Made by a program: the position numbers and the translations under genes. From Vibrio rotiferianus CAIM 577 = LMG 21460 (GTDB lineage: Bacteria; Pseudomonadota; Gammaproteobacteria; Enterobacterales; Vibrionaceae), in contig NZ_APHW01000003.1 of the NCBI RefSeq assembly GCF_002741985.1, positions 1 through 56,650 of the forward strand: DNA of 56,650 nucleotides. The letters are read 5' to 3'. Shown piece after piece: positions 18,195 through 28,464 of this stretch. Every line of letters begins with the position of its first letter. Positions within the stretch are counted from its first letter, which is position 1. Below the pieces are notes generated by a model. That model was given only the letters and a program-made list of their open reading frames with translations, was not told the origin of the DNA and did no database searches.

Positions 18195-19343
18195 TTATGC
18201 TGTCAGAGCAAGGATAGAGCCTGGTAGCACGATGAATACTGCTAGTAGGTAACCTGCTACAACCGCTTTGTTCTTAATAGCCATTTCTGAAATCACTTCT
18301 GCACATTTCACTGGAATCTCACGCAGGAACGGGATACCGAAGATGAACAGTGTCGCCAGAATGTTGAACGTTAGGTGTACTAGTGCAATTTGTAGTGCGA
18401 ATACTGCGAACTCGCCAGATACCGCTGTTGCTGCTAGTAGAGCCGTGATACATGTACCGATGTTTGCACCTAGAGTGAACGGGTAGATGTCACGTACTTT
18501 TAGAACACCTGAGCCAACTAGTGGAACCATTAGACTTGTTGTCGTAGAAGAAGACTGAACAAGAACAGTTACTACAGAGCCCGATACGATACCGTGGATA
18601 GGGCCACGACCGATTGCGTTCTTAAGGATGTCACGTGCACGACCAACCATTAGGCTCTTCATTAGCTTACCCATAACAGTGATAGCTACGAAGATAGTAC
18701 CGATACCGAGAGCGATTAGCGCTACGCCACCCATAGTGTCGCCAAACGTTGCTAGCGGCTCTTTGATTGCGCTTACTACTGGTTTAGTGATTGGCTTGAT
18801 GAAGTCAAAGCCTTTCATGCTCATATCACCAGTGTTTAGTAGCGGTGATACCAACCAGTGAGAAATTTTCTCTAGGATGCCGAACATCATTTCCAATGGT
18901 AGGAAGATCAGTACAGCAAGTAGGTTGAAGAAATCGTGGATTGTTGCACTAGCGAATGCACGTTTGAATTCTTCTTTACAACGTACGTGGCCAAGCGAAA
19001 CAAGAGTGTTTGTTACGGTTGTACCGATGTTTGCACCCATTACCATAGGGATAGCGGTTTCTACAGGTAGACCACCTGCAACCAAGCCTACAATAATAGA
19101 AGTTACGGTACTTGAAGACTGGATCAGTGCCGTAGCCACCAAACCGATCATTAGGCCTGCGACTGGGTGAGACGCAAATTCAAAGAGTACTTTAGCTTGA
19201 TCGCCAGTCGCCCATTTGAAGCCGCTACCAACCATAGATACTGCTAGAAGAAGCAGATACAACATGAATGCCAAGTTAGCCCAGCGTAACCAGCGAGTCG
19301 TGCTCGAGATTGGTGCTGCTGTAGAAGTAGCTTGGTTCATCAT
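18195..19343 (-). CDS. nptA: Sodium-dependent phosphate cotransporter NptA
   Basis: A 382-residue Na/Pi cotransporter (SLC34/NptA family) in the inner membrane. Two inverted-repeat halves each carry the QSSS motif: ATALIQSSSTVTSIIVG and VTVLVQSSSTTTSLMVP. Both are followed by GANIGT (GANIGTTVTNT and GANIGTCITAL). V. cholerae NptA is the closest known protein and lies beside nhaR and hlyU as here. It imports inorganic phosphate using the sodium gradient, which suits a marine organism. It is divergent from nhaR. Confidence 0.95.
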   Translation of the reverse strand: MMNQATSTAAPISSTTRWLRWANLAFMLYLLLLAVSMVGSGFKWATGDQAKVLFEFASHPVAGLMIGLVATALIQSSSTVTSIIVGLVAGGLPVETAIPMVMGANIGTTVTNTLVSLGHVRCKEEFKRAFASATIHDFFNLLAVLIFLPLEMMFGILEKISHWLVSPLLNTGDMSMKGFDFIKPITKPVVSAIKEPLATFGDTMGGVALIALGIGTIFVAITVMGKLMKSLMVGRARDILKNAIGRGPIHGIVSGSVVTVLVQSSSTTTSLMVPLVGSGVLKVRDIYPFTLGANIGTCITALLAATAVSGEFAVFALQIALVHLTFNILATLFIFGIPFLREIPVKCAEVISEMAIKNKAVVAGYLLAVFIVLPGSILALTA

Positions 19344-19724
19344 AATTTTCTCCGTGGACCTTTCAGTTCGTTTATTTGGTCTGTTGTTGAAACTGAGGGC
19401 GATGTTAGAGATGAAATATTTCAGTAATATTACAGTTCGATTTCTATTGGGGATTTTTATTATTCTTTTTGATAATTAGTCGAAAAGAAAAAGCTATATG
19501 TTTGCAAGTCATTGATCTTTAATGGTTAAAATTTGTATAAATTGTCTGTAGATGATTGTGCACAGGATTGAAAAAGTGCGTTTTGCTTCAAGTTTTATGA
19601 CAGTATGAATCTGATAACTTCGAAAAAACCATACTCTTTATTGATTATTGTAAGTTTTGCCGAATATCTTGTTAGTCGTTGTCACATTTGATATAAAAAA
19701 GTCATCTTTTTAGCGGGTCTGTCG
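19344..19724. other. Divergent nptA/nhaR promoter region
   Basis: 381 bp of AT-rich sequence without a credible gene. One Pho-box half (ATGACAG, 19597-19603) is present, but its partner is poor. I see no clear operator. Confidence 0.4.
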
Positions 19725-20615
19725 ATGTCACATTTAAACTATAACCACCTTTATTACTTCTGGATGGTATGTAAGCAAGGTTCAGTTACTAAGGCTGCAG
19801 ATGCATTGTTCTTGACGCCACAAACAGTGACTGGCCAAATTAAAGCCCTTGAAGATCGTATGAAGGGGAAGTTGACTAAGCGAAATGGTCGTACTGTTGA
19901 GCCAACTGAATTAGGGCAGCTAGTATTCAAGTATGCCGACCGTATGTTTGGATTGAGCTACGAAATGCTCGATATTGTTAACTATAGCCAACACTCCAAT
20001 ATCCTATTCGAAGTCGGCGTTGCCGATGCCCTTTCTAAACGCCTCGTCAGTAAAGTGCTGATGACTACAGTTCCTGAGGACAACAGCATTCATTTACGTT
20101 GCTACGAGTCGACTCACGAGCTTCTATTAGAGCGTTTATCACAACACAAGCTGGATATGATTCTTTCTGACTGTCCGGTGGATTCGACACAAAGCCCAGG
20201 TTTGTACAGCAAAAAGCTAGGTGAAAGTAGCATGAGCTTTTTCGCTTCGTCTGAAATAGCTGACGTGAAGTTTCCTGAAATCCTAGAGAAGAAGAAACTA
20301 CTCATCCCAGCGAGTCGAACGGCAATGGGAAGAAAGGTATTGCAGTGGTTTGATCGTCAAGGTTTACAGCCAGACGTCTTGGGTGAGTTTGATGATGTTG
20401 CGCTTATGAAGGCTTTTGCTCGTTACCGTGATGATGTCATCTTCTTGGCACCGACGGTGTACATGTCTGAGATTGAAGATGATCGAAATTTGCAATTGAT
20501 TGGTCATGTTGACGATCTAAAGGAAGAGTATTACGTCATCTTTGCCGAGCGGATGATACAACACCCTGCAGTAAAGAATGTGTGTGATGCAGATTTTAGC
20601 CAAATGTTTGAATGA
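19725..20615 (+). CDS. nhaR: LysR-type activator NhaR
   Basis: NhaR activates the Na+/H+ antiporter gene nhaA and other targets in response to sodium. The protein has 296 residues. The N-terminal winged HTH (residues 3-62) has [20 protein letters not shown] and [11 protein letters not shown], characteristic of NhaR. A substrate-binding-like effector domain follows. nhaA itself is not in the window. The position between the sodium-driven nptA and hlyU is the same as in V. cholerae. Sodium sensing next to a sodium-coupled transporter is suggestive but unproven co-regulation. Confidence 0.95.
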   Translation: MSHLNYNHLYYFWMVCKQGSVTKAADALFLTPQTVTGQIKALEDRMKGKLTKRNGRTVEPTELGQLVFKYADRMFGLSYEMLDIVNYSQHSNILFEVGVADALSKRLVSKVLMTTVPEDNSIHLRCYESTHELLLERLSQHKLDMILSDCPVDSTQSPGLYSKKLGESSMSFFASSEIADVKFPEILEKKKLLIPASRTAMGRKVLQWFDRQGLQPDVLGEFDDVALMKAFARYRDDVIFLAPTVYMSEIEDDRNLQLIGHVDDLKEEYYVIFAERMIQHPAVKNVCDADFSQMFE

Positions 20616-20748
20616 ACACGTTTCGTTGCTCAAACAAATAGATTACTATCGATAAAATTATAAGTCGAAATTATAAAATCTTTGTAACACAACAAAACAA
20701 CAAACTGGCCAAAGTTGGAAAAGTAAGTTGTAGCTAGAGGTCCAACAC

Positions 20749-21054
20749 ATGAATCTACAAGAAATGGAGAAAAACTCCGCTAAAGCCGTCGTGTTGCTCA
20801 AGGCGATGGCAAATGAGCGACGACTACAAATTCTTTGCATGTTACACAATCAAGAGCTGTCGGTTGGGGAACTGTGTGCGAAATTAGAGTTAAGTCAGTC
20901 TGCTCTGTCTCAGCATTTAGCTTGGCTTCGTCGTGATGAATTAGTTGCGACAAGAAAAGAAGCGCAAACGGTATACTACACATTGAAGAGCGATGAAGTA
21001 AAAGCGCTAATTCAAACACTTCATGGCCTTTATTGTGCAGAAGCAACTGCGTAA
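20749..21054 (+). CDS. hlyU: ArsR/SmtB-type virulence regulator HlyU
   Basis: A 101-residue winged-helix protein of the ArsR family. The recognition helix region is ELSQSALSQHLAWLRRDEL (48-66). The metal-binding residues of ArsR sensors are absent. In V. cholerae and V. vulnificus, HlyU relieves H-NS silencing of haemolysin and RTX toxin genes. The redox-active Cys pair reported in V. cholerae corresponds to Cys30 and Cys96 here. Cys43 is an additional Cys. Start at ATG 20749. Synteny (nhaR-hlyU-rpsT) supports the name. Confidence 0.93.
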   Translation: MNLQEMEKNSAKAVVLLKAMANERRLQILCMLHNQELSVGELCAKLELSQSALSQHLAWLRRDELVATRKEAQTVYYTLKSDEVKALIQTLHGLYCAEATA

Positions 21055-21074
21055 TGACAGGTCACGAATCAGAA

Positions 21075-21098
21075 AAGCTGGCACTGCCAGCTTTTTTA
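21075..21098 (+). terminator. Terminator of hlyU
   Basis: AAGCTGGC and GCCAGCTT around ACT, followed by a T run. Confidence 0.92.
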
Positions 21099-21136
21099 TT
21101 ATCTTGAATTCGAGCTTTGCTGAAATTTAGGTATAA

Positions 21137-21161
21137 AAAAACCGGCGTTAGCCGGTTTTTT
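21137..21161. terminator. Terminator of rpsT (bidirectional)
   Basis: AAACCGGC GTTA GCCGGTTT with A and T runs on both sides. It lies 24 bases beyond the rpsT stop. Confidence 0.9.
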
Positions 21162-21185
21162 CTTCACTGTATAATCAAGTTTCTA

Positions 21186-21446
21186 TTAAAGAGCTTTGAT
21201 TTGTGCAGCGAAACGAGACTTATGACGTGCTGCTTTGTTCTTATGAACAAGGCCTTTAGTCGCCATGCGGTCTAGGATAGGTGTAACTGCAGCGAATGCA
21301 GCAGTTGCAGCTTCTTTGTCGCCTGCTTCGATAGCAGCAACAGTTTTCTTCATGTAAGTACGCATCATTGAGCGACGGCTAGCATTGTGCTGACGACGTT
21401 TCTCAGCTTGGATAGCGCGCTTCTTAGCAGATTTACTATTTGCCAA
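21186..21446 (-). CDS. rpsT: 30S ribosomal protein S20 (UUG start)
   Basis: S20 binds 16S rRNA early in small-subunit assembly. The protein has 86 residues: [17 protein letters not shown] at the N-terminus, an all-helical basic body and a C-terminal [13 protein letters not shown]. The true start is TTG at 21444-21446 rather than an in-frame start at 21461, because the mature protein begins ANSKSAKK. E. coli rpsT also starts with UUG, and the weak start takes part in its translational autoregulation. It is divergent from murJ and shares a ~290-bp upstream region. Confidence 0.96.
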   Translation of the reverse strand: MANSKSAKKRAIQAEKRRQHNASRRSMMRTYMKKTVAAIEAGDKEAATAAFAAVTPILDRMATKGLVHKNKAARHKSRFAAQIKAL

Positions 21447-21740
21447 GGGTCTAACTCCCAAAAACTTATTTCTATGACAATTTAAGGGCGAGGACTATCC
21501 CTCATTTGCGCCTAAATGTCAAATGATTTGTGCAAAAACCAATCGAAACCAAAACAAATTTTGGTAACAAAGGTCATCGCGGTTAAGATGGCGGGGATTC
21601 TAACAGTATTTTTAGACCATTGCTAATAATTATCCGCTTAGATCTAACAATAACTGGATATATTTTTTACGCCCATTTGGAGCTTTCAAAGGCTTAAAGG
21701 AATAGGGTTGGCTATCTTTTGGTGATATTCCGAGGTTACA

Positions 21741-23303
21741 GTGAGTAAACGACTGCTCAAGTCAGGCATGATCGTCAGTGCCATGACATTAATTTCGCGC
21801 GTTCTAGGTTTAGTTCGTGACGTAGTGGTAGCAAACCTGATGGGGGCCGGTGCAAGCGCTGACGTCTTCTTTTTTGCCAACAAAATTCCTAACTTTTTAC
21901 GCCGCCTATTTGCTGAAGGCGCTTTTTCTCAAGCTTTTGTTCCGGTGTTGACGGAGAGCCACGCACAAGGGGACATGGATAAAACGCGAGAATTGATTGC
22001 TCGCGCTGCTGGTACGCTTGGTGTGATTGTCTCGATCGTCACTATTATAGGTGTACTGGGCTCTGGAGTGGTTACCGCTCTATTCGGTTTTGGCTGGTTC
22101 TTGGACTGGATGCATGGTGGCCCGTCAGCTGAGAAGTTTGAACTTGCCAGCGTAATGCTCAAGATTACCTTTCCTTATTTATGGTTCATCACTTTTGTTG
22201 CCTTATCGGGAGCCATTCTCAATACTCTAGGTAAGTTTGCGGTTTCTTCTTTTACTCCCGTCTTCCTCAATGTGATGATCATTTTGGCGGCGTGGTTTAT
22301 TTCTCCCCAGATGTCACAACCAGAGATTGGTCTTGCCATTGGTGTTTTTCTTGGTGGTTTGGTTCAGTTCTTATTTCAAATTCCTTTCCTTATTAAAGCG
22401 GGAGTTATGGTCAAGCCCAAATGGGGCTGGCGTGATCCGGGTGTAGTGAAAATCCGCACACTGATGATTCCAGCTTTATTTGGTGTGTCAGTAAGCCAAA
22501 TCAACTTATTGTTTGATACCTTTATTGCCAGTTTCCTACAAACGGGTTCAATCAGTTGGCTTTACTACTCAGATCGCTTATTGGAATTCCCATTAGGTCT
22601 GTTTGGTATTGCTATTGCGACCGTAATTCTACCTGCGTTATCACGTAAGCACGTAGATGCTCACAGTGAAGGCTTTGCACACACGATGGACTGGGGCATT
22701 CGTATGGTGACCTTATTAGGCATTCCTGCAATGCTTGGTCTGATGGTGTTGGCAAAGCCAATGCTGATGGTGTTGTTCATGCGTGGAGAATTCTCTCCAC
22801 AAGACGTACACCAAGCTTCTCTCTCTTTATTAGCGTATGCATCGGGCTTACTTAACTTTATGTTGATTAAAGTGCTTGCGCCGGGATATTACTCGCGCCA
22901 AGACACTAAAACACCGGTGAAATACGGCATCATTGCAATGCTGACCAACATGGTCTTCAACGCGATCTTCGCATACTTCTACGGTTACGTCGGTCTCGCG
23001 ATAGCGACGGCCTTGTCTGCCTTTGTGAACATGGCGCTGCTCTACCGCGGTTTACATATTGCGGGTGTGTACCAAGTAACCAAACGAACGGTCTTCTTTA
23101 TTATACGTTTGATGGTTGCGGGGGCTGCCATGGTTGCAGCAATTTTGTGGCAGTTAGAAGACATGTCGGTATGGCTAAATTGGAGCTTTGCTCACCGTAG
23201 TGGCGTGCTGGGAATGTTGATAGCACTGGGTGCCAGCGTTTACCTTGCCGTAGTGTTTTTACTCGGCGTACGTTTAAAAGACCTAAAAGCTGGGACAGAA
23301 TAA
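21741..23303 (+). CDS. murJ: Lipid II flippase MurJ
   Basis: MurJ (MviN) flips lipid II across the inner membrane for peptidoglycan synthesis. The protein has 520 residues and about 14 membrane helices. The MATE-like N-lobe begins SGMIVSAMTLISRVLGLVRD, with conserved Arg residues in the central cavity (RDVVVA, NFLRRLFAEGAFS). GEFSPQDV and APGYYSRQDTKTPVK are also family motifs. The start is GTG 21741, with GAGG upstream. ribF follows after 69 bases, the standard murJ-ribF-ileS-lspA run. Confidence 0.96.
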   Translation: MSKRLLKSGMIVSAMTLISRVLGLVRDVVVANLMGAGASADVFFFANKIPNFLRRLFAEGAFSQAFVPVLTESHAQGDMDKTRELIARAAGTLGVIVSIVTIIGVLGSGVVTALFGFGWFLDWMHGGPSAEKFELASVMLKITFPYLWFITFVALSGAILNTLGKFAVSSFTPVFLNVMIILAAWFISPQMSQPEIGLAIGVFLGGLVQFLFQIPFLIKAGVMVKPKWGWRDPGVVKIRTLMIPALFGVSVSQINLLFDTFIASFLQTGSISWLYYSDRLLEFPLGLFGIAIATVILPALSRKHVDAHSEGFAHTMDWGIRMVTLLGIPAMLGLMVLAKPMLMVLFMRGEFSPQDVHQASLSLLAYASGLLNFMLIKVLAPGYYSRQDTKTPVKYGIIAMLTNMVFNAIFAYFYGYVGLAIATALSAFVNMALLYRGLHIAGVYQVTKRTVFFIIRLMVAGAAMVAAILWQLEDMSVWLNWSFAHRSGVLGMLIALGASVYLAVVFLLGVRLKDLKAGTE

Positions 23304-23372
23304 GGTGGATTGGTATATAATCCGTCAGTTTCACACAGTGCAAAGTAAAACAGAGGCAGAAAGCAGTATCCA

Positions 23373-24308
23373 ATGGAACTGATTAGAGGTATTCACAATA
23401 TCAAGTCGCGCCATCACGGTTGCGTACTGACTATTGGCAATTTCGATGGCGTACACAGAGGCCATCAACAAGTATTGCAGCAAGTGTCAGAACAAGCGGA
23501 GAAACTTTCGTTATCTTCAGTTGTGATGACCTTTGAACCTCAGCCGATGGAGTTGTTTGCCCGAGATAAGGCACCGGCAAGGTTAACAAGACTGCGAGAT
23601 AAGTTTGTTCAGTTGAGTAAGCTCAGTATTGATCGCTTGCTGTGTGTTAACTTCAATCGCCATTTTGCCGACCTAACTGCGGAAGAGTTTATCCGTGACT
23701 TGTTGGTGGAGCGATTGGGTGTTAAGTTTCTGGTCATTGGTGATGATTTTTGCTTCGGCAAAGGTCGGACTGGCAACTTCGCAATGTTACAAGAAGCTGG
23801 GAAAAAGTATGGCTTTGAGGTCGTGAGTACCCAGAGCTTTTGCCTACAGCAATTACGAGTGAGTAGCACAGCTATCCGCAAAGCACTGGCTCGTGATGAT
23901 TTGCATTCCGCACATGAGATGCTGGGAAGAAACTACAGCATCAGCGGTCGTGTTTCACACGGAAGAAAGCTAGGTCGAACCATTGGGTTCCCTACCGCAA
24001 ATATTCCGTTGAAACGCTGTGTATCTCCGGTTTCCGGAGTTTATGTTGTTCAAGCGCTTGGCTTAGGAGATAAGCCAGTTGGTGGTGTCGCTAACATTGG
24101 TCAAAGGCCAACAGTGAATGGTGTTCGCCAACAGTTAGAAGTACACTTATTCGACTTTCACGCTAATTTATATGGCAGACAGCTAGAAGTGGAACTTTTG
24201 CACAAACTTCGAGATGAGCAAAAGTTTGAGTCGTTTGAAGCACTTAAACAACAAATTGAATTGGATGCTGAAGCAGCAAGGGTGTGGCTGCGTCAGCTTA
24301 AGCGTTGA
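23373..24308 (+). CDS. ribF: Riboflavin kinase / FMN adenylyltransferase
   Basis: A bifunctional enzyme making FMN and then FAD from riboflavin. The protein has 311 residues. The N-terminal FAD synthetase domain has the nucleotidyltransferase motif TIGNFDGVHRGHQQ and SSTAIRKAL. The C-terminal kinase domain has GRKLGRTIGFPTANIP, GVYVV and the DFHANLYGRQLEVELLHKLR metal-binding region (Asp, His). It has no FMN riboswitch upstream that I can see. ileS lies 64 bases downstream. Confidence 0.97.
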   Translation: MELIRGIHNIKSRHHGCVLTIGNFDGVHRGHQQVLQQVSEQAEKLSLSSVVMTFEPQPMELFARDKAPARLTRLRDKFVQLSKLSIDRLLCVNFNRHFADLTAEEFIRDLLVERLGVKFLVIGDDFCFGKGRTGNFAMLQEAGKKYGFEVVSTQSFCLQQLRVSSTAIRKALARDDLHSAHEMLGRNYSISGRVSHGRKLGRTIGFPTANIPLKRCVSPVSGVYVVQALGLGDKPVGGVANIGQRPTVNGVRQQLEVHLFDFHANLYGRQLEVELLHKLRDEQKFESFEALKQQIELDAEAARVWLRQLKR

Positions 24309-24372
24309 GCGGTTTATTCCACCGTCCAACATAATGTCTAATTTTCGCCCAATATAACGGAATTAAGAATCG

Positions 24373-27201
24373 ATGAGTGAGTATAAAGATACCCTGAATT
24401 TACCTGAAACAGGGTTTCCAATGCGCGGCAACCTGGCCAATCGTGAGCCAGAAATGCTTGAGCGTTGGTACAAAGAAGATCTTTACGGTGAAATCCGTAA
24501 AGCTAAGAAAGGCAAAAAGTCATTCGTATTGCACGATGGCCCTCCTTATGCGAACGGTGACATTCACATTGGTCACGCATTAAACAAGATTCTTAAAGAC
24601 ATTATTATTAAATCCAAAACACTTTCAGGTTTTGACGCACCATACATTCCAGGCTGGGACTGTCACGGTCTGCCAATCGAACTGATGGTAGAAAAGAAAG
24701 TAGGTAAACCAGGCCAAAAAGTGACGGCAGCTGAATTCCGCGAGAAATGTCGTGAGTACGCTGCAGGTCAGGTTGAAGGTCAGAAAGAGAGCTTCAAGCG
24801 TCTTGGTATCATGGGTGAATGGGACAAGCCATACCGCACTATGGATTTCGCTACTGAAGCGAACATCATCCGTGCACTTGGTAAGATCGCAAGCAAAGGT
24901 CACCTACTGAAAGGTTTTAAACCAGTTCACTGGTGTACAGACTGTGGCTCAGCTCTTGCTGAAGCAGAAGTTGAGTACAAAGATAAAGTATCGCCATCTA
25001 TCGATGTTCGCTTTAAAGCGGCAGACGAAGCGGCATTGCTATCTAAGTTTGAACTGACTGAAGGTCATGAAGGTCAAGGTGACGTATCTATCGTTATCTG
25101 GACAACAACGCCATGGACACTGCCAGCAAACCGCGCAGTATGTCTACGTGATGATCTAGAGTACGTACTTATCCAAACAGAAGGTGACAAAGCTGAGCGT
25201 ATCATCGTGGCTTCTGAACTGGCGAAAGACGTAATGGATCGTGCGGGTATCGAGCACTTCCACAACCTAGGCTTCGCGAAAGGTTCGGATCTAGAGCTTT
25301 CTCAGTTCCAACATCCATTCTACGATTTCACAGTACCGGCGATCCTTGGTGATCACGTTACGACTGATTCAGGTACTGGTGTTGTTCACACTGCACCTGG
25401 TCATGGTCAAGAAGACTTCGCGGTTGGTAACAAGTACAACCTAGAAGTGGCTAACCCAGTTGGCTCAAACGGTGTTTACCTACCGGATACTGAGCTATTC
25501 GCAGGTCAGCACGTATTTAAAGCGAATGATGCAGTAGTAGAAGTACTGAAAGAAAAAGGTGCACTACTACACCACCACGCATACGAGCACAGCTACCCAC
25601 ACTGTTGGCGTCATAAGACTCCAATCATCTTCCGTGCAACACCACAATGGTTCGTATCAATGGACCAAGCTGGCCTACGTGCTAAAGCACTAGAGTCAAT
25701 CAAGAGTGTTGAGTGGATGCCTGAGTGGGGTCAAAGCCGTATCGAAGGTATGATCGAAGGTCGCCCTGAGTGGTGTATCTCTCGTCAACGTACTTGGGGT
25801 GTGCCAATTGCTCTGTTCGTTCACAAAGAAACAGCAGAACTTCATCCAAACACATTAGAGCTTATCGAGAAGGTAGCTCAGTTGGTTGAAGAGAAAGGCA
25901 TTCAAGCATGGTGGGATGTTGATTCAGCAGAACTACTAGGCGACGAAGCAGACCAGTACGAAAAAGTACTAGATACGCTAGACGTATGGTTCGATTCAGG
26001 TGTTACTCACTTCTCAGTAGTTGATGCTCGTGAAGAGTACAACGGCAACAGCGCAGACCTATACCTAGAAGGTTCTGACCAACACCGTGGTTGGTTCCAG
26101 TCTTCTCTAATTTCATCTATCGCGATGAAAGACGAAGCACCTTACAAACAAGTACTGACACACGGTTTCGTGGTTGACGGTCACGGTCGTAAGATGTCGA
26201 AATCTATCGGTAACGTGGTTGCACCAAAAGACGTAACCAACAAGCTAGGTGCTGACATCCTTCGTCTATGGGTTGCTTCTACTGACTACACTGGTGAAGT
26301 TGCGGTTTCTGATGAAATCCTAAAACGCAGCGCAGATGCGTACCGTCGTATCCGTAACACAGCACGTTTCTTCCTTGCTAACCTAAGCGGCTTCAACCCA
26401 GCAACAGACATCGTTCCTGCAGAGGAAATGGTGGCACTAGACCGTTGGGCAGTTGGTCGTGCACTAGCAGCACAAGAAGAGATCATCAAAGCGTACGATG
26501 AGTACAACATCCACGCAGTAACTCAGCGTCTAATGCAGTTCTGTTCTATCGAGATGGGTTCATTCTACCTAGACGTAATTAAAGACCGTCAGTACACAGC
26601 GAAGCAGGGTGGTCACGCTCAACGTAGCTGTCAGACTGCACTTTACTACATCGTAGAAGCGCTAGTTCGTTGGATGGCACCAATCATGTCGTTCACTGCA
26701 GATGAAATCTGGAATGAAATGCCAGGTGAGCGCGACAAGTTCGTATTCACTGGTGAGTGGTTCGATGGACTATTTGGTCTTGCTGAAGGCGAAGAGCTAA
26801 ACAACGAGTTCTGGACTGAAATCCAAGCGGCTCGTGGTGCGGTAAACAAACTTCTAGAAGATGCGCGTAAAGAGAAAACTATTGGTGGTGCGCTTCAAGC
26901 TGAAGTGACTCTATTTGCTGATGACGCTCTAGCAGCGAAAATCAACAAACTAGAAGATGAACTACGCTTTGTTCTATTGACTTCAGCAGCGACAGTGAAG
27001 CCTCTAAGTGAGAAGACTGATGCAGCGCAAGCGACGGATATCGAAGGTTTGTTCGTTGAAGTAGCAGCAGCACAAGGCGAGAAGTGTGATCGTTGTTGGC
27101 ACCACACGCCAGACGTAGGCACAATCGAAGGTCACGAGAAGATCTGTGGTCGTTGTGTGTCGAACGTAGACGGCGAAGGTGAAGTACGTAAATTCGCGTA
27201 A
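24373..27201 (+). CDS. ileS: Isoleucyl-tRNA synthetase (class I)
   Basis: IleS charges tRNA-Ile and edits Val-tRNA. The protein has 942 residues, the bacterial type 1 form. The HIGH motif is [15 protein letters not shown]. The CP1 editing domain has [12 protein letters not shown] and [15 protein letters not shown]. The KMSKS motif is [10 protein letters not shown]. The C-terminal zinc site has two Cys pairs (CDRCWHH and CGRC). Strong codon bias indicates high expression. A hairpin separates it from lspA. Confidence 0.98.
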   Translation: MSEYKDTLNLPETGFPMRGNLANREPEMLERWYKEDLYGEIRKAKKGKKSFVLHDGPPYANGDIHIGHALNKILKDIIIKSKTLSGFDAPYIPGWDCHGLPIELMVEKKVGKPGQKVTAAEFREKCREYAAGQVEGQKESFKRLGIMGEWDKPYRTMDFATEANIIRALGKIASKGHLLKGFKPVHWCTDCGSALAEAEVEYKDKVSPSIDVRFKAADEAALLSKFELTEGHEGQGDVSIVIWTTTPWTLPANRAVCLRDDLEYVLIQTEGDKAERIIVASELAKDVMDRAGIEHFHNLGFAKGSDLELSQFQHPFYDFTVPAILGDHVTTDSGTGVVHTAPGHGQEDFAVGNKYNLEVANPVGSNGVYLPDTELFAGQHVFKANDAVVEVLKEKGALLHHHAYEHSYPHCWRHKTPIIFRATPQWFVSMDQAGLRAKALESIKSVEWMPEWGQSRIEGMIEGRPEWCISRQRTWGVPIALFVHKETAELHPNTLELIEKVAQLVEEKGIQAWWDVDSAELLGDEADQYEKVLDTLDVWFDSGVTHFSVVDAREEYNGNSADLYLEGSDQHRGWFQSSLISSIAMKDEAPYKQVLTHGFVVDGHGRKMSKSIGNVVAPKDVTNKLGADILRLWVASTDYTGEVAVSDEILKRSADAYRRIRNTARFFLANLSGFNPATDIVPAEEMVALDRWAVGRALAAQEEIIKAYDEYNIHAVTQRLMQFCSIEMGSFYLDVIKDRQYTAKQGGHAQRSCQTALYYIVEALVRWMAPIMSFTADEIWNEMPGERDKFVFTGEWFDGLFGLAEGEELNNEFWTEIQAARGAVNKLLEDARKEKTIGGALQAEVTLFADDALAAKINKLEDELRFVLLTSAATVKPLSEKTDAAQATDIEGLFVEVAAAQGEKCDRCWHHTPDVGTIEGHEKICGRCVSNVDGEGEVRKFA

Positions 27202-27233
27202 TTGCCTAGAACGACTGAACTTTTTTTAAAATT

Positions 27234-27263
27234 AACAGCCCCAGTATTTACTGGGGCTGTTTG
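27234..27263 (+). terminator. Hairpin between ileS and lspA
   Basis: ACAGCCCCAGT (27235-27245) pairs exactly with ACTGGGGCTGT (27250-27260), followed by a short TTTG. It lies only 14 bases before the lspA start. The short T run suggests a partial terminator that would lower lspA and downstream expression relative to ileS. Confidence 0.65.
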
Positions 27264-27274
27264 TAGGTAAAGTA

Positions 27275-27781
27275 ATGAGTGAAAAAGCACTGACGTTAAA
27301 GCAATCTGGAGTTCGCTGGCTGTGGTTAGCAATTCTGGTATTTATTGCAGATATTGGCATCAAATTGGTGGTGATGGACAACATGGGCTACGGATGGGCA
27401 AACCGAATTGAGGTGCTGCCATTCTTCAACCTACTTTATGTTCATAACTACGGTGCAGCATTCAGCTTCTTGAGCGATCAAGCGGGTTGGCAGCGCTGGT
27501 TGTTCACAGGTATCGCGTTTGTTGTGACAGGTCTGTTGACTTACTGGATGAGCAAGCTCCCTGCGAAAGAAAAATGGAACAATATCGCCTATGCATTGAT
27601 TATCGGTGGTGCAGTGGGTAACGTGTTTGACCGCGTAGTTCATGGTTTTGTTGTTGATTACCTAGACTTCTTCTGGGGAAATTACCACTGGCCAGCATTT
27701 AACCTTGCAGATACGACTATCTGTATTGGTGCTGCAATGATCATTCTTGATGGCTTCCGCAAAAAGGACGCTGACAAGTAA
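27275..27781 (+). CDS. lspA: Lipoprotein signal peptidase LspA
   Basis: LspA (signal peptidase II) cleaves the signal peptide of diacylglyceryl-prolipoproteins after Lgt has acted. The protein has 168 residues and four membrane helices. The two catalytic aspartates are in [18 protein letters not shown] and [22 protein letters not shown] is the conserved N-terminal loop. It follows ileS in the usual order. Start at ATG 27275 with weak GTAAAG spacing. Confidence 0.97.
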   Translation: MSEKALTLKQSGVRWLWLAILVFIADIGIKLVVMDNMGYGWANRIEVLPFFNLLYVHNYGAAFSFLSDQAGWQRWLFTGIAFVVTGLLTYWMSKLPAKEKWNNIAYALIIGGAVGNVFDRVVHGFVVDYLDFFWGNYHWPAFNLADTTICIGAAMIILDGFRKKDADK

Positions 27782-27807
27782 TCTTTTGCGATATATAGAA
27801 TAACCCT

Positions 27808-27841
27808 AAGCGTCGTCGGTTGATTCTGGCGACGCTTTTTA
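27808..27841 (+). terminator. Terminator of lspA
   Basis: AAGCGTCG (27808-27815) pairs with CGACGCTT (27830-27837), followed by Ts. Confidence 0.8.
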
Positions 27842-27970
27842 GTATACCCGTCATATTTGAAGCTGCAGCGTTGTTGACTGCGAGAATTCCCCCTAATCAC
27901 ATAGCGCACTATGCTCATAGGGAGGAATTATCTTGTCGCCTAGCCGCAACTCCAACTATTTAGGGTATAC
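27842..27970. repeat. 129-bp imperfect palindromic repeat (IRU/ERIC-like)
   Basis: It begins GTATACCC and ends GGGTATAC. The arms pair imperfectly over ~30 bp (TTTGAAGCTGCAG with GCAACTCCAACTA). A central hairpin is formed by GAATTCCCCCTA and TAGGGAGGAATT around CATAGCGCACTATG. I recall similar palindromes as common between genes in Vibrio and related enterics. Read in RNA it would form a long hairpin between lspA and fkpB. Confidence 0.8.
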
Positions 27971-28008
27971 ACCAAGAAAAACAATAATGACCTCAAGGAA
28001 GCAGTAAC

Positions 28009-28440
28009 GTGACAACAATAAATCAAGATTCAGCAGTAACGCTGCACTTCACCATCAAAATGCAAGATGGCTCTGTAGCAGACAGCACACACAACATGGG
28101 GAAGCCTGCTAAATTCGTGATGGGCGATGGCAGCTTGAGTGAGAACTTTGAGCAATGCCTACTAGGCTTACAAGTAGGTGAACAAAAGGCCATCGAACTA
28201 AAAGCTGCTGACGCTTTTGGTATGCCGAATCCAGACCATATCCACCATATGGATCGCACTAAGTTTGTTGGCGAAGCGGAAGTTGAAGTCGGCACAATCA
28301 TGGCGTTCAGCGGTCCAGATGGTATGGAAATCCCAGGCATCATTACTGAGATTGCTGGTGACTCAGTAACAGTGGACTTCAACCATCCACTTGCGGGGCA
28401 AGACGTGACTTTCGAAGTCGAAATTTTGTCAGTAGAATAG
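28009..28440 (+). CDS. fkpB: FKBP-type peptidyl-prolyl isomerase FkpB (SlpA)
   Basis: A 143-residue SlyD/FkpB-type FKBP. The N-terminal half carries VTLHFTIKMQDGSVADST and the FKBP core; an inserted IF domain follows (DAFGMPNPDHIHHMDRTKF). The His-rich metal-binding tail of SlyD is missing, which favours FkpB. The start is GTG 28009. It is the penultimate gene of the ileS-lspA-fkpB-ispH order and lies 24 bases before ispH. Confidence 0.93.
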   Translation: MTTINQDSAVTLHFTIKMQDGSVADSTHNMGKPAKFVMGDGSLSENFEQCLLGLQVGEQKAIELKAADAFGMPNPDHIHHMDRTKFVGEAEVEVGTIMAFSGPDGMEIPGIITEIAGDSVTVDFNHPLAGQDVTFEVEILSVE

Positions 28441-28464
28441 CGACCCAAATAAAAGATAACTTCC

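Noticed and set aside
19597..19614. Pho box for nptA
   Set aside because: Only one 7-base half (ATGACAG) is good; the second half matches poorly.
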